From Microbacterium enclense (lineage in GTDB: Bacteria; Actinomycetota; Actinomycetes; Actinomycetales; Microbacteriaceae), in the NCBI GenBank assembly GCA_038182865.1, contig CP116226.1, positions 1-64,000 of the forward strand: a DNA stretch of 64,000 bases, given 5' to 3'. Shown one piece after another: positions 42,570 to 51,445 of the stretch. Under the pieces are notes generated by a model that was not told the DNA's origin, did no database searches, and was given only the letters and a program-made list of their open reading frames with translations. Both the position numbers and the translations under genes were made by a program. Numbering within the stretch: position 1 is the stretch's first letter; each line of letters starts with the position of its first letter.

Positions 42570-42636
42570 GCATAAACGCTTTCCACGCGCATAAACGCGC
42601 TGTGCTCGCGTTTATGGGCGCCGATCGCGTTTATGC
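42570..42636. repeat. Nested palindrome of GCATAAACGC units
   Basis: GCATAAACGC occurs at 42570-42579 and 42589-42598, and its inverse GCGTTTATG(C) at 42608-42616 and 42627-42636. The four sites are symmetric about position 42603, with 19-bp spacing within each pair. It lies upstream of the exporter riboswitch and downstream of the CPBP gene; no gene overlaps it. Confidence 0.85.
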
Positions 42637-42693
42637 CTGTCAGGGCGACGCCGCATCGATCGGACAGGGCGGCCGGGGTGCCGGCATCCGGGG

Positions 42694-43554
42694 TCAGATC
42701 AGGAAGACGGATGCCGCCCCGGGGTTGTGTGCGTGCACCAGAACGCCGAAGACCACGGCGTCGAAGAGCAGGTGCACGGTCACGACGTACCAGAGCGAGC
42801 GCGTCTTGAGGAAGAGGAAGCCCTGCACGATCACGAACGGGATGGTGAGCAGGGGTCCCCACGCCTGGTAACCGAGCTCCCACAGGAACGACATGAAGAC
42901 GATCGCCTGCAGCAGGTTGGCGGTGAGGTCGGGGAAGTGCCGTCGCAGCAGAACGAAGACCGTGCAGATGAAGAACAGCTCGTCCCAGATGCCCACCGCG
43001 CCGACGCCGACGAACAGCCGCGCAATGAGATCGGGCGTGTTCACCACCGGCCAGTTCATGTAGACGCCGGAGGTGATGAAGTAGAACGGCAGGATCAGAT
43101 AGCCGAGCACGATGACGCCGGCCAGCCACGCCCATTGCCACCACGTCCACCGGCCTCCCCCGCGCCACGGGAAGGCGATCGCGCGATCGCGGTAGACGAA
43201 GCGCGAGATCACATAGGGAACGACGACCGCACCGCCCAGGGCGAGGGTGAAGCGGAGGAACGCGGCATTGTCGAGTTCGGCGTGCAGCGGGATCAGGCTG
43301 ACGATGAACTGGCCGACCGCCACCAGAGAGACGTCGCGCGCGATGCTCGGCTCGTCGCCCCGGACGAGGGCGATGCCGGCGCGACGGTCGACGAGGACAC
43401 CGGATGCCACGGCGAGCGCGAGCAGGATCCAGCCGAGCCACACGATCTGCACGACGAACAGCACCGGGGCGGCGAGACACACCAACAGCGCCGGGATGAG
43501 CTTCGGCGTCCAGGTGGAACGCTCGCGGACCGGCACCGCGGTGTGCGCGGTCAC
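42694..43554 (-). CDS. CPBP-family intramembrane protease-like protein
   Basis: The 286-residue membrane protein has about eight helices. The CPBP motifs are seen as WDELFFICTVFVLLRR (an Asp-Glu pair where the family often has Glu-Glu), FLWELGYQ and HLLFDAV near the C-terminus. Such proteins are CAAX-type proteases in eukaryotes but in bacteria often act in bacteriocin immunity or processing. The start is GTG overlapping the trmB stop (GTGA). No bacteriocin gene is adjacent. Confidence 0.85.
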   Translation of the reverse strand: MTAHTAVPVRERSTWTPKLIPALLVCLAAPVLFVVQIVWLGWILLALAVASGVLVDRRAGIALVRGDEPSIARDVSLVAVGQFIVSLIPLHAELDNAAFLRFTLALGGAVVVPYVISRFVYRDRAIAFPWRGGGRWTWWQWAWLAGVIVLGYLILPFYFITSGVYMNWPVVNTPDLIARLFVGVGAVGIWDELFFICTVFVLLRRHFPDLTANLLQAIVFMSFLWELGYQAWGPLLTIPFVIVQGFLFLKTRSLWYVVTVHLLFDAVVFGVLVHAHNPGAASVFLI

Positions 43555-44336
43555 GGCGAGACCCGCGTGTAGGTCAGGTCGCGGATGTCGCGGCCGACGC
43601 GCAGGCCCTTGCGCTCGAAGGCGGTGAGCACACGTCCCTCGAACCGCTCGGCCCACTCCCCGACGAACGCCCGCTCGAAGTCGGGCGCCTCGTCGAGCAC
43701 GTCGCGCATCTGGTCGGCGTAGTCCTGCCAGTCGGTCGCGAGGCGCAGGGTGGCACCGGGGCGAAGCGCCTGCGCGGCGATACGTGCGAAGTCGGGGGCG
43801 ACCAAGCGGCGCTTGGTGTGCTTGTTCTTGTGCCACGGGTCAGGGAAGAACACCCACAGCTCGTCGACGGATGCCGCGGGTAGGAGGTGCTCGAGCGCCT
43901 CCGGCGCGTTGGCCTCGACGAGACGCAGGTTTCTGACGCCCTCGCGATCGGCATCGAGCATGGTGCGCGCCAGCCCCGCGGTGAAGACCTCGACGGCGAG
44001 GAAATCGGTGTCGGGGTGGGCGGCGGCGGCCGAGACGATCTGATGACCCTGGCCCGAGCCGACCTCCACGACGAGTCGGGCCTGTCGGCCGTAGACCGCG
44101 GCGGGGTCGACGGCGGTTCCCGCCTTGACGCTCGTGGCGGCGGCGGCACGCTCCACGGGAAGCAGGTAGAACGGCGAGAGCTCGGCCCACGCCCGGTCCT
44201 GCGCCTCCGACATGCGGCCGCTGCGGCGCACGAACGACACCGGCTTGTCGCGGTACACGGGCGCGGCGTCCATGTCTTCCAGGCTAGGCGACGAGCCTTC
44301 GGGGGTGTGGCGCACGGGCACCTTGCGGCCGCTCAC
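43551..44336 (-). CDS. trmB: tRNA (guanine-N7)-methyltransferase
   Basis: TrmB methylates G46 of tRNAs with S-adenosylmethionine. The SAM motif EVGSGQG is at 91-97 and the signature FFPDPWHKNKHTKRR at 163-177. The 261-residue form starts at GTG 44336, overlapping the DUF3097 stop. A second start (ATG 44273, with GGAA upstream) would shorten it by 21 residues and is also plausible, because the first residues are not conserved. Confidence 0.95.
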   Translation of the reverse strand: MSGRKVPVRHTPEGSSPSLEDMDAAPVYRDKPVSFVRRSGRMSEAQDRAWAELSPFYLLPVERAAAATSVKAGTAVDPAAVYGRQARLVVEVGSGQGHQIVSAAAAHPDTDFLAVEVFTAGLARTMLDADREGVRNLRLVEANAPEALEHLLPAASVDELWVFFPDPWHKNKHTKRRLVAPDFARIAAQALRPGATLRLATDWQDYADQMRDVLDEAPDFERAFVGEWAERFEGRVLTAFERKGLRVGRDIRDLTYTRVSP

Positions 44337-45166
44337 GGCACGGTCACGAAGTCGATGAGCTCCTCGACGCGGCCGAGCAGGGCCGGTTCGAGGTCACGGA
44401 ACGTGGTGACCTTCGACAGGATGTGCTGCCACGCGCGCGCGGTGTCGGCCTGCTCGTCGGCGGGCCAGCCGAGGGCGCGGCAGACGCCCACCTTCCACTC
44501 GATCCCGCGCGGCACCTCAGGCCACGCGGCGATGCCGAGGGCACGCGGCGTCACGCACTGCCAGACGTCGACGAACGGGTGGCCGACGATGCGTACGTGC
44601 GCGCCGTGTCGTCCGCGCGCGATCTTCTCCGCGATGCGCGACTCCTTGGAGTTCGGCACGAGGTGGTCGACGAGCACGCCGTAGCGTCGTTCGGCGGTGG
44701 GAGGCTCGGCATCCAGGGTCTGTTCGAGAAGGTCGACGCCCTCGAGGAACTCGACGACGACGCCCTCGGCGCGCAGGTCGGCGCCCCAGACCTTCTCGAC
44801 GAGCTCGGCGTCGTGCTTGCCCTCGACGAAGATGCGGCTCGCGCGGGCGGTGCGGGCGCGCTGGTCGGCGACGGCGAACGATCCAGACGCCGTGCGCGTG
44901 CGGCCCTTCGCTGCAGCGGTGGGCGCCTCGAGCACCACGGGAGCGCCGTCGACCAGGAAGCCGCCGCCGAGCGGGAACAGCCGACGCTTGCCGAAGCGGT
45001 CTTCGAGCTCGACGTTCATGCCCTCGACGCGGGTCACCGCACCGACGTAGCCGTCTCCGGCGACCTCGACCACCAGGTCTGCGGATGCCGCGACGTGGGC
45101 CGGCTTCTTGCGTCCGGCATCACGCCAGCCGCGGGCGAGCACATCGGTGCCGTAGCGGTCGTCCAT
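44333..45166 (-). CDS. DUF3097 family protein
   Basis: The 277-residue soluble protein has an N-terminal beta domain (YVGAVTRVEGMNVELEDRFG), then a Toprim-like segment RIFVEGKHDAELVEKVWG and GVLVDHLVPNSKESRIAE, and a C-terminal helix. These match DUF3097, a conserved actinobacterial family. The Toprim-like acidic residues suggest nucleic-acid metabolism, which is only inference. It is cotranscribed with trmB. A TAGGCT-like -10 and an AGGTA ribosome site precede it. Confidence 0.85.
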   Translation of the reverse strand: MDDRYGTDVLARGWRDAGRKKPAHVAASADLVVEVAGDGYVGAVTRVEGMNVELEDRFGKRRLFPLGGGFLVDGAPVVLEAPTAAAKGRTRTASGSFAVADQRARTARASRIFVEGKHDAELVEKVWGADLRAEGVVVEFLEGVDLLEQTLDAEPPTAERRYGVLVDHLVPNSKESRIAEKIARGRHGAHVRIVGHPFVDVWQCVTPRALGIAAWPEVPRGIEWKVGVCRALGWPADEQADTARAWQHILSKVTTFRDLEPALLGRVEELIDFVTVP

Positions 45167-45289
45167 TCGTACCTCCGAGCGATCGAGCCTAGGCGGGGTC
45201 GATGTGCGCTCACAGCGGACGCGCCGGTTCTACCCGGGTGTCGGCGGTCGTTTATAGAGTGGACAGGTCCGCCAGCCGAAGGGGGAGGC

Positions 45290-47335
45290 ATGCGAAAGCC
45301 CAGCGCCGCGCGAGCGATGGCGGTTCTGCTTGCGGTGGTCGCCGGGGTGCTCGCGTGGCCTCTGTCCGCCGCTGCTGTCCCACCCCCGTCGCTCGGCTCG
45401 AGTTACGTGCTCGATCAGGCGGACGTCCTCACCAACGCCCAGGAGGCCGAGGTCCAGTCGCGCCTGGTGCGACTGACCACCGACACGGGCTTCGATATGT
45501 GGGTCGCCTACGTCGATGAGTTCACCCAGCCCGAAGCCGCCGAGGAGTGGGCCAACGAGACGGCGAACCGCAACAACCTCGGTCCGCATCAGTACCTGCT
45601 GGCCGTATCGGTCGACGGGCGCGCCTATTACCTCTCCGGGGATGTCGACGACGGTGCCCTGACGACGCAGCAACTCGCCGCGATCGAGCAGGACCTCGTT
45701 CAACCCGCCCTCGCGAGTGGAGACTGGGCCGGGGCCGCGGTGAAGGCCGTCGACGGGCTGACGGCGGCGGAGCGTGCCGCACCCGCAGCGCCCGCCCCCA
45801 CCCCCGCCGGCAGCGGTCCCGACGTCGGTCTCATCGCTCTCGTGGTCCTTCTCGTCCTCGTGATCGGCGGTGGGCTGCTGTGGTTCGGTCTGCGGCGGCG
45901 GCGAACGGCATCCGGGGGCTCGGCCGCACCGCAGGAGAGCATCGAAGAACTCTCGCGGCGCGCGGGATCGGCTCTGGTCGCGACCGACGATGCGATCAAG
46001 AACAGCGGGCAGGAGCTCGGCTTCGCGCGGGCGCAGTTCGGCGACGACGCCGCCGCGCCCTTCGTCGAGGTGCTCGCGCAGGCGAAGGCCGACCTCGACC
46101 GCGCGTTCACGATCTCGCAGCAGCTCGACGATGCGACCCCCGAGACCCCCGACCAGCAGCGAGCCGGCTACACCGAGATCCTGCGGCTGTGCGCGTCGGC
46201 CGACGAGGCCCTGGATGCCAAGGCGGCGGCGTTCGACGAGCTTCGCGCCCTCGAGGCCGACGCGCCCGGAGCCCTCGCCCGCCTGCAGCAGCAGCACGCC
46301 GCGGCCACAGCCGCCCTGCCGACCGCCGATGCCGAGCTCGCTCGGTTGCGCGAGAAGTACGCCGACACGGCCCTCGCTCCCGTCGCCGACAACGCCGCGC
46401 AGGCTCGCGCCCGGCTCGATCTCGCCGCCCAGCAGATCGCCGCCGCCTCGCGTGCCCTCGCGGCCGGAGACACCGGAGCGGCCGCCGTGGCCCTGCGGGC
46501 GGCGCAAGCCGCGGTCACGCAGGCCGAGACGCTCGAGAAGGCCGTCTCGTCGCTCGGCACCGACCTGACCGATGCGGAGAGACGCTCGAGCGAGCTCGTC
46601 GCCGAGATCGACGGCGACATCGCCGCGGCGGGCGCTCTCTCCGACCCCGACGGCCGCGTCGCCGGCGCCGTCGCCGCGGCGAGCGCCCAGCTGAATGCCG
46701 CCCGCGCCGCCCTGGGCGGCGAGCGGTCCGACCCCCTGGGCGCTCTCGCCACTCTCGAGCAGGCGAACACGACGATCGACGGCGTCATCGCCGAGGCACG
46801 CGACGCCGCCGAGCGTCAGCGGCGCGCAGCCTCCCAGCTCGACACCGCGCTCATGCAGGCGCGCGCCCAGGTGTCATCGACCGAGAGCTTCATCGCCGCG
46901 CGACGGGGCGCTGTCGGCCCCACGGCGCGGACGCGTCTCGCCGAGGCCGGGGCGGCTCTCGTCCAGGCGGAACACCTGCGCGCCACCGATCCCGTCGGCG
47001 CATCGTCACTCGCCCAGCGAGCCGTGCAGCTCTCCAGCGAAGCGGGGTCCCTGGCCCAGAACGACGTCGGCAGCTTCGGCGGCGGGCCCGGAGGCGGCGG
47101 GAGCGACGTGCTCGGCGCCATCCTCGGCGGCATCGCCGTCAACTCCCTCCTGGGCGGGGGCGGCTCGCGATCACGTGGAGGCTTCGGCGGAGGCGGGTTG
47201 GGCGGCTTCGGCGGAGGCTTCGGGGGCACTCGCTCCGGCGGTTCCCGGTCGCGATCCGGAGGCGGCGGTATGCGCTCGGGAGGCTCGCGCGGCAGCGGGG
47301 GCGGACGCTCGCGCCGGGGAGGCGGACGCTTCTGA
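45290..47335 (+). CDS. TPM-domain membrane protein with coiled coil and Gly-rich tail
   Basis: The 681-residue protein has a signal peptide (about 1-28), an extracytoplasmic TPM_phosphatase domain (about 40-165, VLDQADVLTNAQEAEVQSRL), a membrane helix (about 178-200) and a long cytoplasmic helical region rich in Ala/Glu. It ends in a Gly/Ser/Arg-rich tail (GGGGSRSRGGFGGG). TPM proteins are found in photosystem repair and envelope processes. The GGGGGAGG site sits close to the ATG. It is followed by pspA in the same direction, consistent with an envelope-stress unit. Confidence 0.88.
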   Translation: MRKPSAARAMAVLLAVVAGVLAWPLSAAAVPPPSLGSSYVLDQADVLTNAQEAEVQSRLVRLTTDTGFDMWVAYVDEFTQPEAAEEWANETANRNNLGPHQYLLAVSVDGRAYYLSGDVDDGALTTQQLAAIEQDLVQPALASGDWAGAAVKAVDGLTAAERAAPAAPAPTPAGSGPDVGLIALVVLLVLVIGGGLLWFGLRRRRTASGGSAAPQESIEELSRRAGSALVATDDAIKNSGQELGFARAQFGDDAAAPFVEVLAQAKADLDRAFTISQQLDDATPETPDQQRAGYTEILRLCASADEALDAKAAAFDELRALEADAPGALARLQQQHAAATAALPTADAELARLREKYADTALAPVADNAAQARARLDLAAQQIAAASRALAAGDTGAAAVALRAAQAAVTQAETLEKAVSSLGTDLTDAERRSSELVAEIDGDIAAAGALSDPDGRVAGAVAAASAQLNAARAALGGERSDPLGALATLEQANTTIDGVIAEARDAAERQRRAASQLDTALMQARAQVSSTESFIAARRGAVGPTARTRLAEAGAALVQAEHLRATDPVGASSLAQRAVQLSSEAGSLAQNDVGSFGGGPGGGGSDVLGAILGGIAVNSLLGGGGSRSRGGFGGGGLGGFGGGFGGTRSGGSRSRSGGGGMRSGGSRGSGGGRSRRGGGRF

Positions 47336-47426
47336 ACGCCCCTCGCAAGCCGCTCTCGGCCGTCACAGAAAACTCGTAGCATTCGACACCAGACTCGACT
47401 CTGTCGCCTTAGGAAGGAACCCCCGC

Positions 47427-48182
47427 ATGGCCAAGCAGTCCATCTTCGGTCGCATTCAGACCCTCGTCCGCGCGAACGTCAACGCGCTCCTCGACCAGGC
47501 CGAGGACCCGCAGAAGATGCTGGATCAGCTCGTCCGCGACTACTCCAACTCGATCGCCGACGCCGAATCGGCCATCGCCGAGACCATCGGCAACCTGCGC
47601 CTGCTCGAGCGCGACCACCAAGAAGACCGCCAGGCGGCAGCGGAGTGGGGCAACAAGGCCCTCGCCGCCAGCCGGAAGGGCGACGAGCTGCGCGCCTCGG
47701 GCAACGTCGCCGAAGCCGACAAGTTCGACAACCTCGCCAAGATCGCTCTCCAGCGTCAGATCACCGCCGAGGGCGAGGCCAAGGCCGCCGAGCCCACGAT
47801 CGCCGCGCAGACCGAGGTCGTCGACAAGCTCAAAGACGGTCTCAACGGCATGAAGGGCAAGCTCGACCAGCTGAAGGCCAAGCGCAACGAGCTCACCGCC
47901 CGCGCCAAGGTCGCCGAAGCACAGAACAAGGTGCACGACGCGGTCAAGTCGATCGACGTCCTCGACCCCACGAGCGAGCTCGGACGCTTCGAAGACAAGA
48001 TCCGCCGCCAGGAGGCCCTCGCCGCCGGGAAGCAGGAGCTGGCCGCGTCGAGCATCGACGCGCAGTTCAACGCCCTGGAAGACGTGGGTGAGCTGACCGA
48101 GGTCGAGGCTCGCCTCGCGGCCCTCAAGGTCGGCGGCCCCCAGCGCGCGGCGATCGACGCGCCCAGCCCCGACCAGGTCTGA
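47427..48182 (+). CDS. pspA: PspA/IM30 family protein
   Basis: PspA maintains the inner membrane by forming ESCRT-III-like helical assemblies. The 251-residue protein shows the typical N-terminus (SIFGRIQTLVRANVNALLD, DPQKMLDQLVRDY) and long coiled-coil helices to the end. An AGGAAGGA ribosome site precedes the ATG. In actinobacteria PspA is often paired with a partner membrane protein; here the TPM-domain gene fills that place. A strong hairpin follows the stop. Confidence 0.94.
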   Translation: MAKQSIFGRIQTLVRANVNALLDQAEDPQKMLDQLVRDYSNSIADAESAIAETIGNLRLLERDHQEDRQAAAEWGNKALAASRKGDELRASGNVAEADKFDNLAKIALQRQITAEGEAKAAEPTIAAQTEVVDKLKDGLNGMKGKLDQLKAKRNELTARAKVAEAQNKVHDAVKSIDVLDPTSELGRFEDKIRRQEALAAGKQELAASSIDAQFNALEDVGELTEVEARLAALKVGGPQRAAIDAPSPDQV

Positions 48183-48189
48183 TCCACAT

Positions 48190-48229
48190 CGCGAGTGCAC
48201 CGTCCGTCTCGCCGGGCGGTGCACTCGCG
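48190..48229 (+). terminator. Terminator after pspA
   Basis: Perfect 13-base arms CGCGAGTGCACCG and CGGTGCACTCGCG with a 14-base loop are followed by TCTT. Confidence 0.75.
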
Positions 48230-48251
48230 TCTTCCGGCGAGGGGACCACCC

Positions 48252-49064
48252 ATGACCCGCTTCATCATCGCCCCGCAGTGGCAGGGGTCGTCGTCGTCGC
48301 GAGCGATGCAGCTCGTCGACGGCGCCGAGGCCATCGCCGGCGACCTGCCACGTGCCGCGACCACCGTGCTCGAGGTTCCGACCGAGGCCGGTGACGCCCA
48401 CGGCACGGCGGTTCACCGGCTGAGCGCCCTCGTCCGGATGCGCCAGCGCATCGAGGAGGCCGTGCGCGCGGCCGATGAGCCCGCGATCGTCGTCGGCGGC
48501 GACTGCGGCGTCGCCCTCGGTTCGGTCTCCGCGGTGTCGGGCGACGATCTCGCGGTGGTGTGGATCGACGCCCACGCCGACCTGAACACCCCCGCCTCGT
48601 CGCCGAGCGGCGCGTTCCACGGCATGGTGCTGCGAGCGATCACGGGCGAGGGCGAAGAGACCCACCGACTCGAACCGGGAGTCGCGCCCACGCGCATCGT
48701 CCTCGCCGGTACCCGGGCGCTGGATGCCGAGGAGCAGAGGTTCATCGACGCCCACGGCGTGCGGGTGATCGCTCCCGACGACCTCGGCGACCCCGACGTC
48801 CTCGCCGACGCCGTGGTCGCGACCGGCGCATCGCGGGTGTACATCCATGTCGATCTCGACGTTCTCGACCCCGCCGAGATGACCGGCGTCGCCCTGCCCG
48901 AACCGTTCGGGGCGCGCAGCGCCGATGTCGCGGCATCCATTCGTCGTCTACGGGAGCGGCTGCCACTCGCCGGGGCCACCCTCACCGAGTTCTCGCCGTC
49001 GTCCCCCGCCGCCGCCGTGGACGACCTCGGGACGATCCTGCGGCTGATCGGAGCGCTCGCGTGA
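48252..49064 (+). CDS. Arginase/agmatinase-family hydrolase
   Basis: The 270-residue enzyme carries the binuclear manganese motifs DAHADLN (106-112) and HVDLDVLDP. The first motif, canonically GGDHS, reads GGDCG here (82-86), replacing a histidine ligand with Cys85. The change occurs in the most conserved ligand position, so either the metal site is altered or the substrate is not arginine. A GAGGGGA site precedes the ATG. It overlaps the following gene by four bases (GTGA). Confidence 0.85.
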   Translation: MTRFIIAPQWQGSSSSRAMQLVDGAEAIAGDLPRAATTVLEVPTEAGDAHGTAVHRLSALVRMRQRIEEAVRAADEPAIVVGGDCGVALGSVSAVSGDDLAVVWIDAHADLNTPASSPSGAFHGMVLRAITGEGEETHRLEPGVAPTRIVLAGTRALDAEEQRFIDAHGVRVIAPDDLGDPDVLADAVVATGASRVYIHVDLDVLDPAEMTGVALPEPFGARSADVAASIRRLRERLPLAGATLTEFSPSSPAAAVDDLGTILRLIGALA

Positions 49065-49516
49065 GCCCGATCCCCCGGCCTCCCGCGGGGTGGCGCGAGC
49101 GCGCGGACCGCGCCGTGGCGCGCGGACGCGTGTGGGACCGCTTCATCCCCGGCATCCTGCTCGACTCCCCCGTGAGCCGCATCGGGTACTGGTACGGCTG
49201 CACGGTCGGCTGGGTGTGGGGGTCGCTGTGGAGCACGGGCCGAATCGAGAAGCGACAGGGGCTGTGGGTGTTCCGCGGGCTCCCCGCGTGGGCGTTCCCG
49301 CGCGGGGGCGTGTGCGTCGGGGGATGCTTCCTCACCGGCGACGCCCGCCCTACCGACACCGTGCTCCGGCACGAGGCCGTGCATCAGCGCCAATGGCGTC
49401 GATACGGCTTCCTCATGCCGGTGCTGTACGCCCTCGCGGGCCGTGACCCGTTGCGCAATCGCTTCGAGATCGAGGCCGGCCTGGTCGAGGGCAACTACCT
49501 CCCTCGAGGCAGCTGA
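49061..49516 (+). CDS. Hypothetical protein with HExxH-like motif
   Basis: The 151-residue product contains RHEAVHQRQW, an HExxH pattern that could bind zinc, preceded by WVFRGLPAWAFPRGGVC. A third ligand such as Glu in NRFEIEAGLVEG near the C-terminus is plausible. Whether it is an active peptidase cannot be told. It starts at GTG overlapping the arginase-family stop and is convergent with the SIP-domain gene. Confidence 0.75.
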   Translation: MSPIPRPPAGWRERADRAVARGRVWDRFIPGILLDSPVSRIGYWYGCTVGWVWGSLWSTGRIEKRQGLWVFRGLPAWAFPRGGVCVGGCFLTGDARPTDTVLRHEAVHQRQWRRYGFLMPVLYALAGRDPLRNRFEIEAGLVEGNYLPRGS

Positions 49517-49545
49517 CCCGGTACCCGGAGCGGGCGACGCCGCGG

Positions 49546-50010
49546 TCAGCGGGCGGTCGAGAGACCGAAGCGCTCGGGCGTGTGAATCGTGGCGGCATCG
49601 ACGCCGTGACGCGAGACGAGCTCGTCGACGATCTCGGCGGTACCGAGGTACCCGCCCAGCAGGAAGACGCGCGTCGCGTCGTCGTCGCAGCACAGCATCT
49701 CGCCGGCCCAGCCGGACACGGCGCGCGCGAGGGCCTCACCCGGCGCGCAGCCTCGCCCCGTGCCGGGGGCACCCGAACGACGCGAACGGTCGAGCCACGT
49801 GAAGGTCATCCGCGCGGGGGCCGCGATGTGGCCGATCCACGATGCATCCGGGACCTCGACGAACACGCGTCCCGTCGAGCAGATCGGCAGGGTCGACAGC
49901 AGCGCCTCGAGCTCGACGAGAGAGGTCTCGTCGGCGGTGACGAGGTGCTGCACGCGCGTGTGCCGCGACGCGCGGCACGCGGCGTCGTTGTGCTCGGAGG
50001 ACGTGGTCAT
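49546..50010 (-). CDS. Standalone SIP-domain (siderophore-interacting) protein
   Basis: The 154-residue protein matches the C-terminal NADPH-binding half of siderophore-interacting reductases: GRVFVEVPDASWIGHIAAP, ARMTFTWLDRS, FLLGGYLGTAEIVDELV. The FAD-binding N-terminal domain is missing. I chose ATG 50010 with a GGAGAG site. It may form a two-component ferric-siderophore reductase with a partner encoded elsewhere. A predicted IdeR/DtxR box overlaps its promoter. Confidence 0.85.
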   Translation of the reverse strand: MTTSSEHNDAACRASRHTRVQHLVTADETSLVELEALLSTLPICSTGRVFVEVPDASWIGHIAAPARMTFTWLDRSRRSGAPGTGRGCAPGEALARAVSGWAGEMLCCDDDATRVFLLGGYLGTAEIVDELVSRHGVDAATIHTPERFGLSTAR

Positions 50011-50034
50011 GATGCTCTCCACTATACCCGTGGA

Positions 50035-50053
50035 GAAGGGTTGCCTAACCTGA
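50035..50053 (-). promoter_or_regulatory. Predicted IdeR/DtxR iron box
   Basis: On the minus strand TCAGGTTAGGCAACCCTTC agrees with the actinobacterial iron-box consensus TTAGGTTAGGCTAACCTAA at 14 of 19 positions by my alignment. It lies just upstream of a TATAGT -10-like box (50021-50026), so an iron-loaded repressor would block transcription of the SIP gene. Confidence 0.65.
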
Positions 50054-50087
50054 GTTCCGGCTTTGTATCCCGATGTCGAGAGATCGG

Positions 50088-50798
50088 TCAGTCGACCAGC
50101 ACCTCGCGCAGCCTCCGGAGCTCGTCATCGCCCAGCCCGTGGGCCCGCAGATACCCCGCGGGCGATCCGTACTCGCGATCCAGACGTTCCAGCAGCGCTC
50201 GCATCACCGGCGCGGGCGAACGCGTCGCGAGGGCCTCGACGTGCACGTTCTCCGGATGCATCAACCGGATCCCGGCGACCACACGGGCGTTGCGTTCCGC
50301 GGGCAGCAGAGCCTCGGTCCGGGCGTAGTCGGCGATCACCGCCTCCCGGTCGACGCCCGCGGCGGCGAGCGCGATGGCCACCGTGACACCCGTACGGTCC
50401 TTGCCGACGGTGCAGTGCACGAGCACGGGCTGAGAGCTCAGGATGCCGCGCACGACCGCCACGACACGGTCGGCGGAATCGTCGACGATCGCGGAGTACA
50501 GCTCGTCGAGGCTGACGTCGCGGGCGAAGAACGATGCGACGGAGCCGAGGAAGAGCGGCTCGCGCTGCACCTCGATCGACAGGTCGTCGAAGCGGCTGGG
50601 TGAGTGACGGACCTCGTCGTCGGCGCGCAGATCGATCACCCGACGGATGCCGAGCGCGCGCAGGGTCTCGACCCCGGCGTCGTCGACGGCGACGAGGTTG
50701 CCCGAGCGGAACAGGACGCCGTCACGCGTGCGACGGTCGCCCGCGGGCAGTCCCCCGGTGTCGCGGAAGTTCATCGCTCCCGACACGAGCGAGCCCAT
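50088..50798 (-). CDS. Protein tyrosine/serine phosphatase (PTP superfamily)
   Basis: The 236-residue enzyme has the P-loop HCTVGKDRTG with catalytic cysteine and arginine, and the N-terminal NFRDTGGLPAGDRR and LFRSGNLVAVDD segments of the bacterial Tyr/Ser phosphatase family. The family dephosphorylates proteins or phosphoinositides; a KDRTG loop is compatible with either. It starts inside the stop of the AhpD-like gene (TGATG), so the two are cotranslated. Confidence 0.93.
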   Translation of the reverse strand: MGSLVSGAMNFRDTGGLPAGDRRTRDGVLFRSGNLVAVDDAGVETLRALGIRRVIDLRADDEVRHSPSRFDDLSIEVQREPLFLGSVASFFARDVSLDELYSAIVDDSADRVVAVVRGILSSQPVLVHCTVGKDRTGVTVAIALAAAGVDREAVIADYARTEALLPAERNARVVAGIRLMHPENVHVEALATRSPAPVMRALLERLDREYGSPAGYLRAHGLGDDELRRLREVLVD

Positions 50799-51292
50799 CA
50801 CGCGTGCTCCCCGTGAGAGTGCGCCGCGTCCCCGCGCCGAGGGACGGGGTATCGTCCCGCGATCGCGACGCGGTTGAAGGAGTTGATGGCGACGAGCACC
50901 CAGCTGAGGGCGACGTACTCCTGTTCGCTCAGGATGCCGCCGGCACGGTCGTAGACCTCATCGGGGATGCCGTCCTCGTGGATGAAGGTGAACGACTCGG
51001 TGAGCTCGAGCGCAGCGCGCTCGCGCTCGTCGAAGACCCCCGACTCGCGCCACGTCGCGATCTGGGCGATGACGTCGGCGTCGAGACCCGCCGCGACCGC
51101 CGCGTCGACGTGGATCCGCACGCAATACGCGCAACCGTTGAGCTGCGAGGCGTGGATCTGCACGATCTCGCGCAGGCGCGCGTCGATGCCCGCGTCGGCG
51201 GCGAGGCGTCCGACAGTCGTCGAGAACGATCGCAGGGCTGCGTACGCCTCGGGCGCCTTCTTGGACAGATGGACGCGCTTCTCCTCACCCAT
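50798..51292 (-). CDS. AhpD-like carboxymuconolactone decarboxylase family protein
   Basis: The 164-residue protein contains the redox motif CAYC in LNGCAYCVRIHVDAAVAAG, typical of alkylhydroperoxidase AhpD-like proteins that reduce peroxides or detoxify organic substrates. The all-helical fold and a proton-relay histidine (H in VRIH) fit. It has no peroxiredoxin neighbour. It is cotranscribed with the phosphatase. Confidence 0.9.
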   Translation of the reverse strand: MGEEKRVHLSKKAPEAYAALRSFSTTVGRLAADAGIDARLREIVQIHASQLNGCAYCVRIHVDAAVAAGLDADVIAQIATWRESGVFDERERAALELTESFTFIHEDGIPDEVYDRAGGILSEQEYVALSWVLVAINSFNRVAIAGRYPVPRRGDAAHSHGEHA

Positions 51293-51445
51293 GGCGACAG
51301 CCTACGGCGAGGGGGCGGGCTCGGGCCCGCCCTCGGAGCCGCCTCCCGGGCTCGCGGCAGGCCTCGACGACCGCGCGTCGCGCGGGCGTGACGCTCCGAG
51401 GCGGAGCAGTGGCGACGGCCGGTCCGAGGGTGCCAGGGTTGACCC

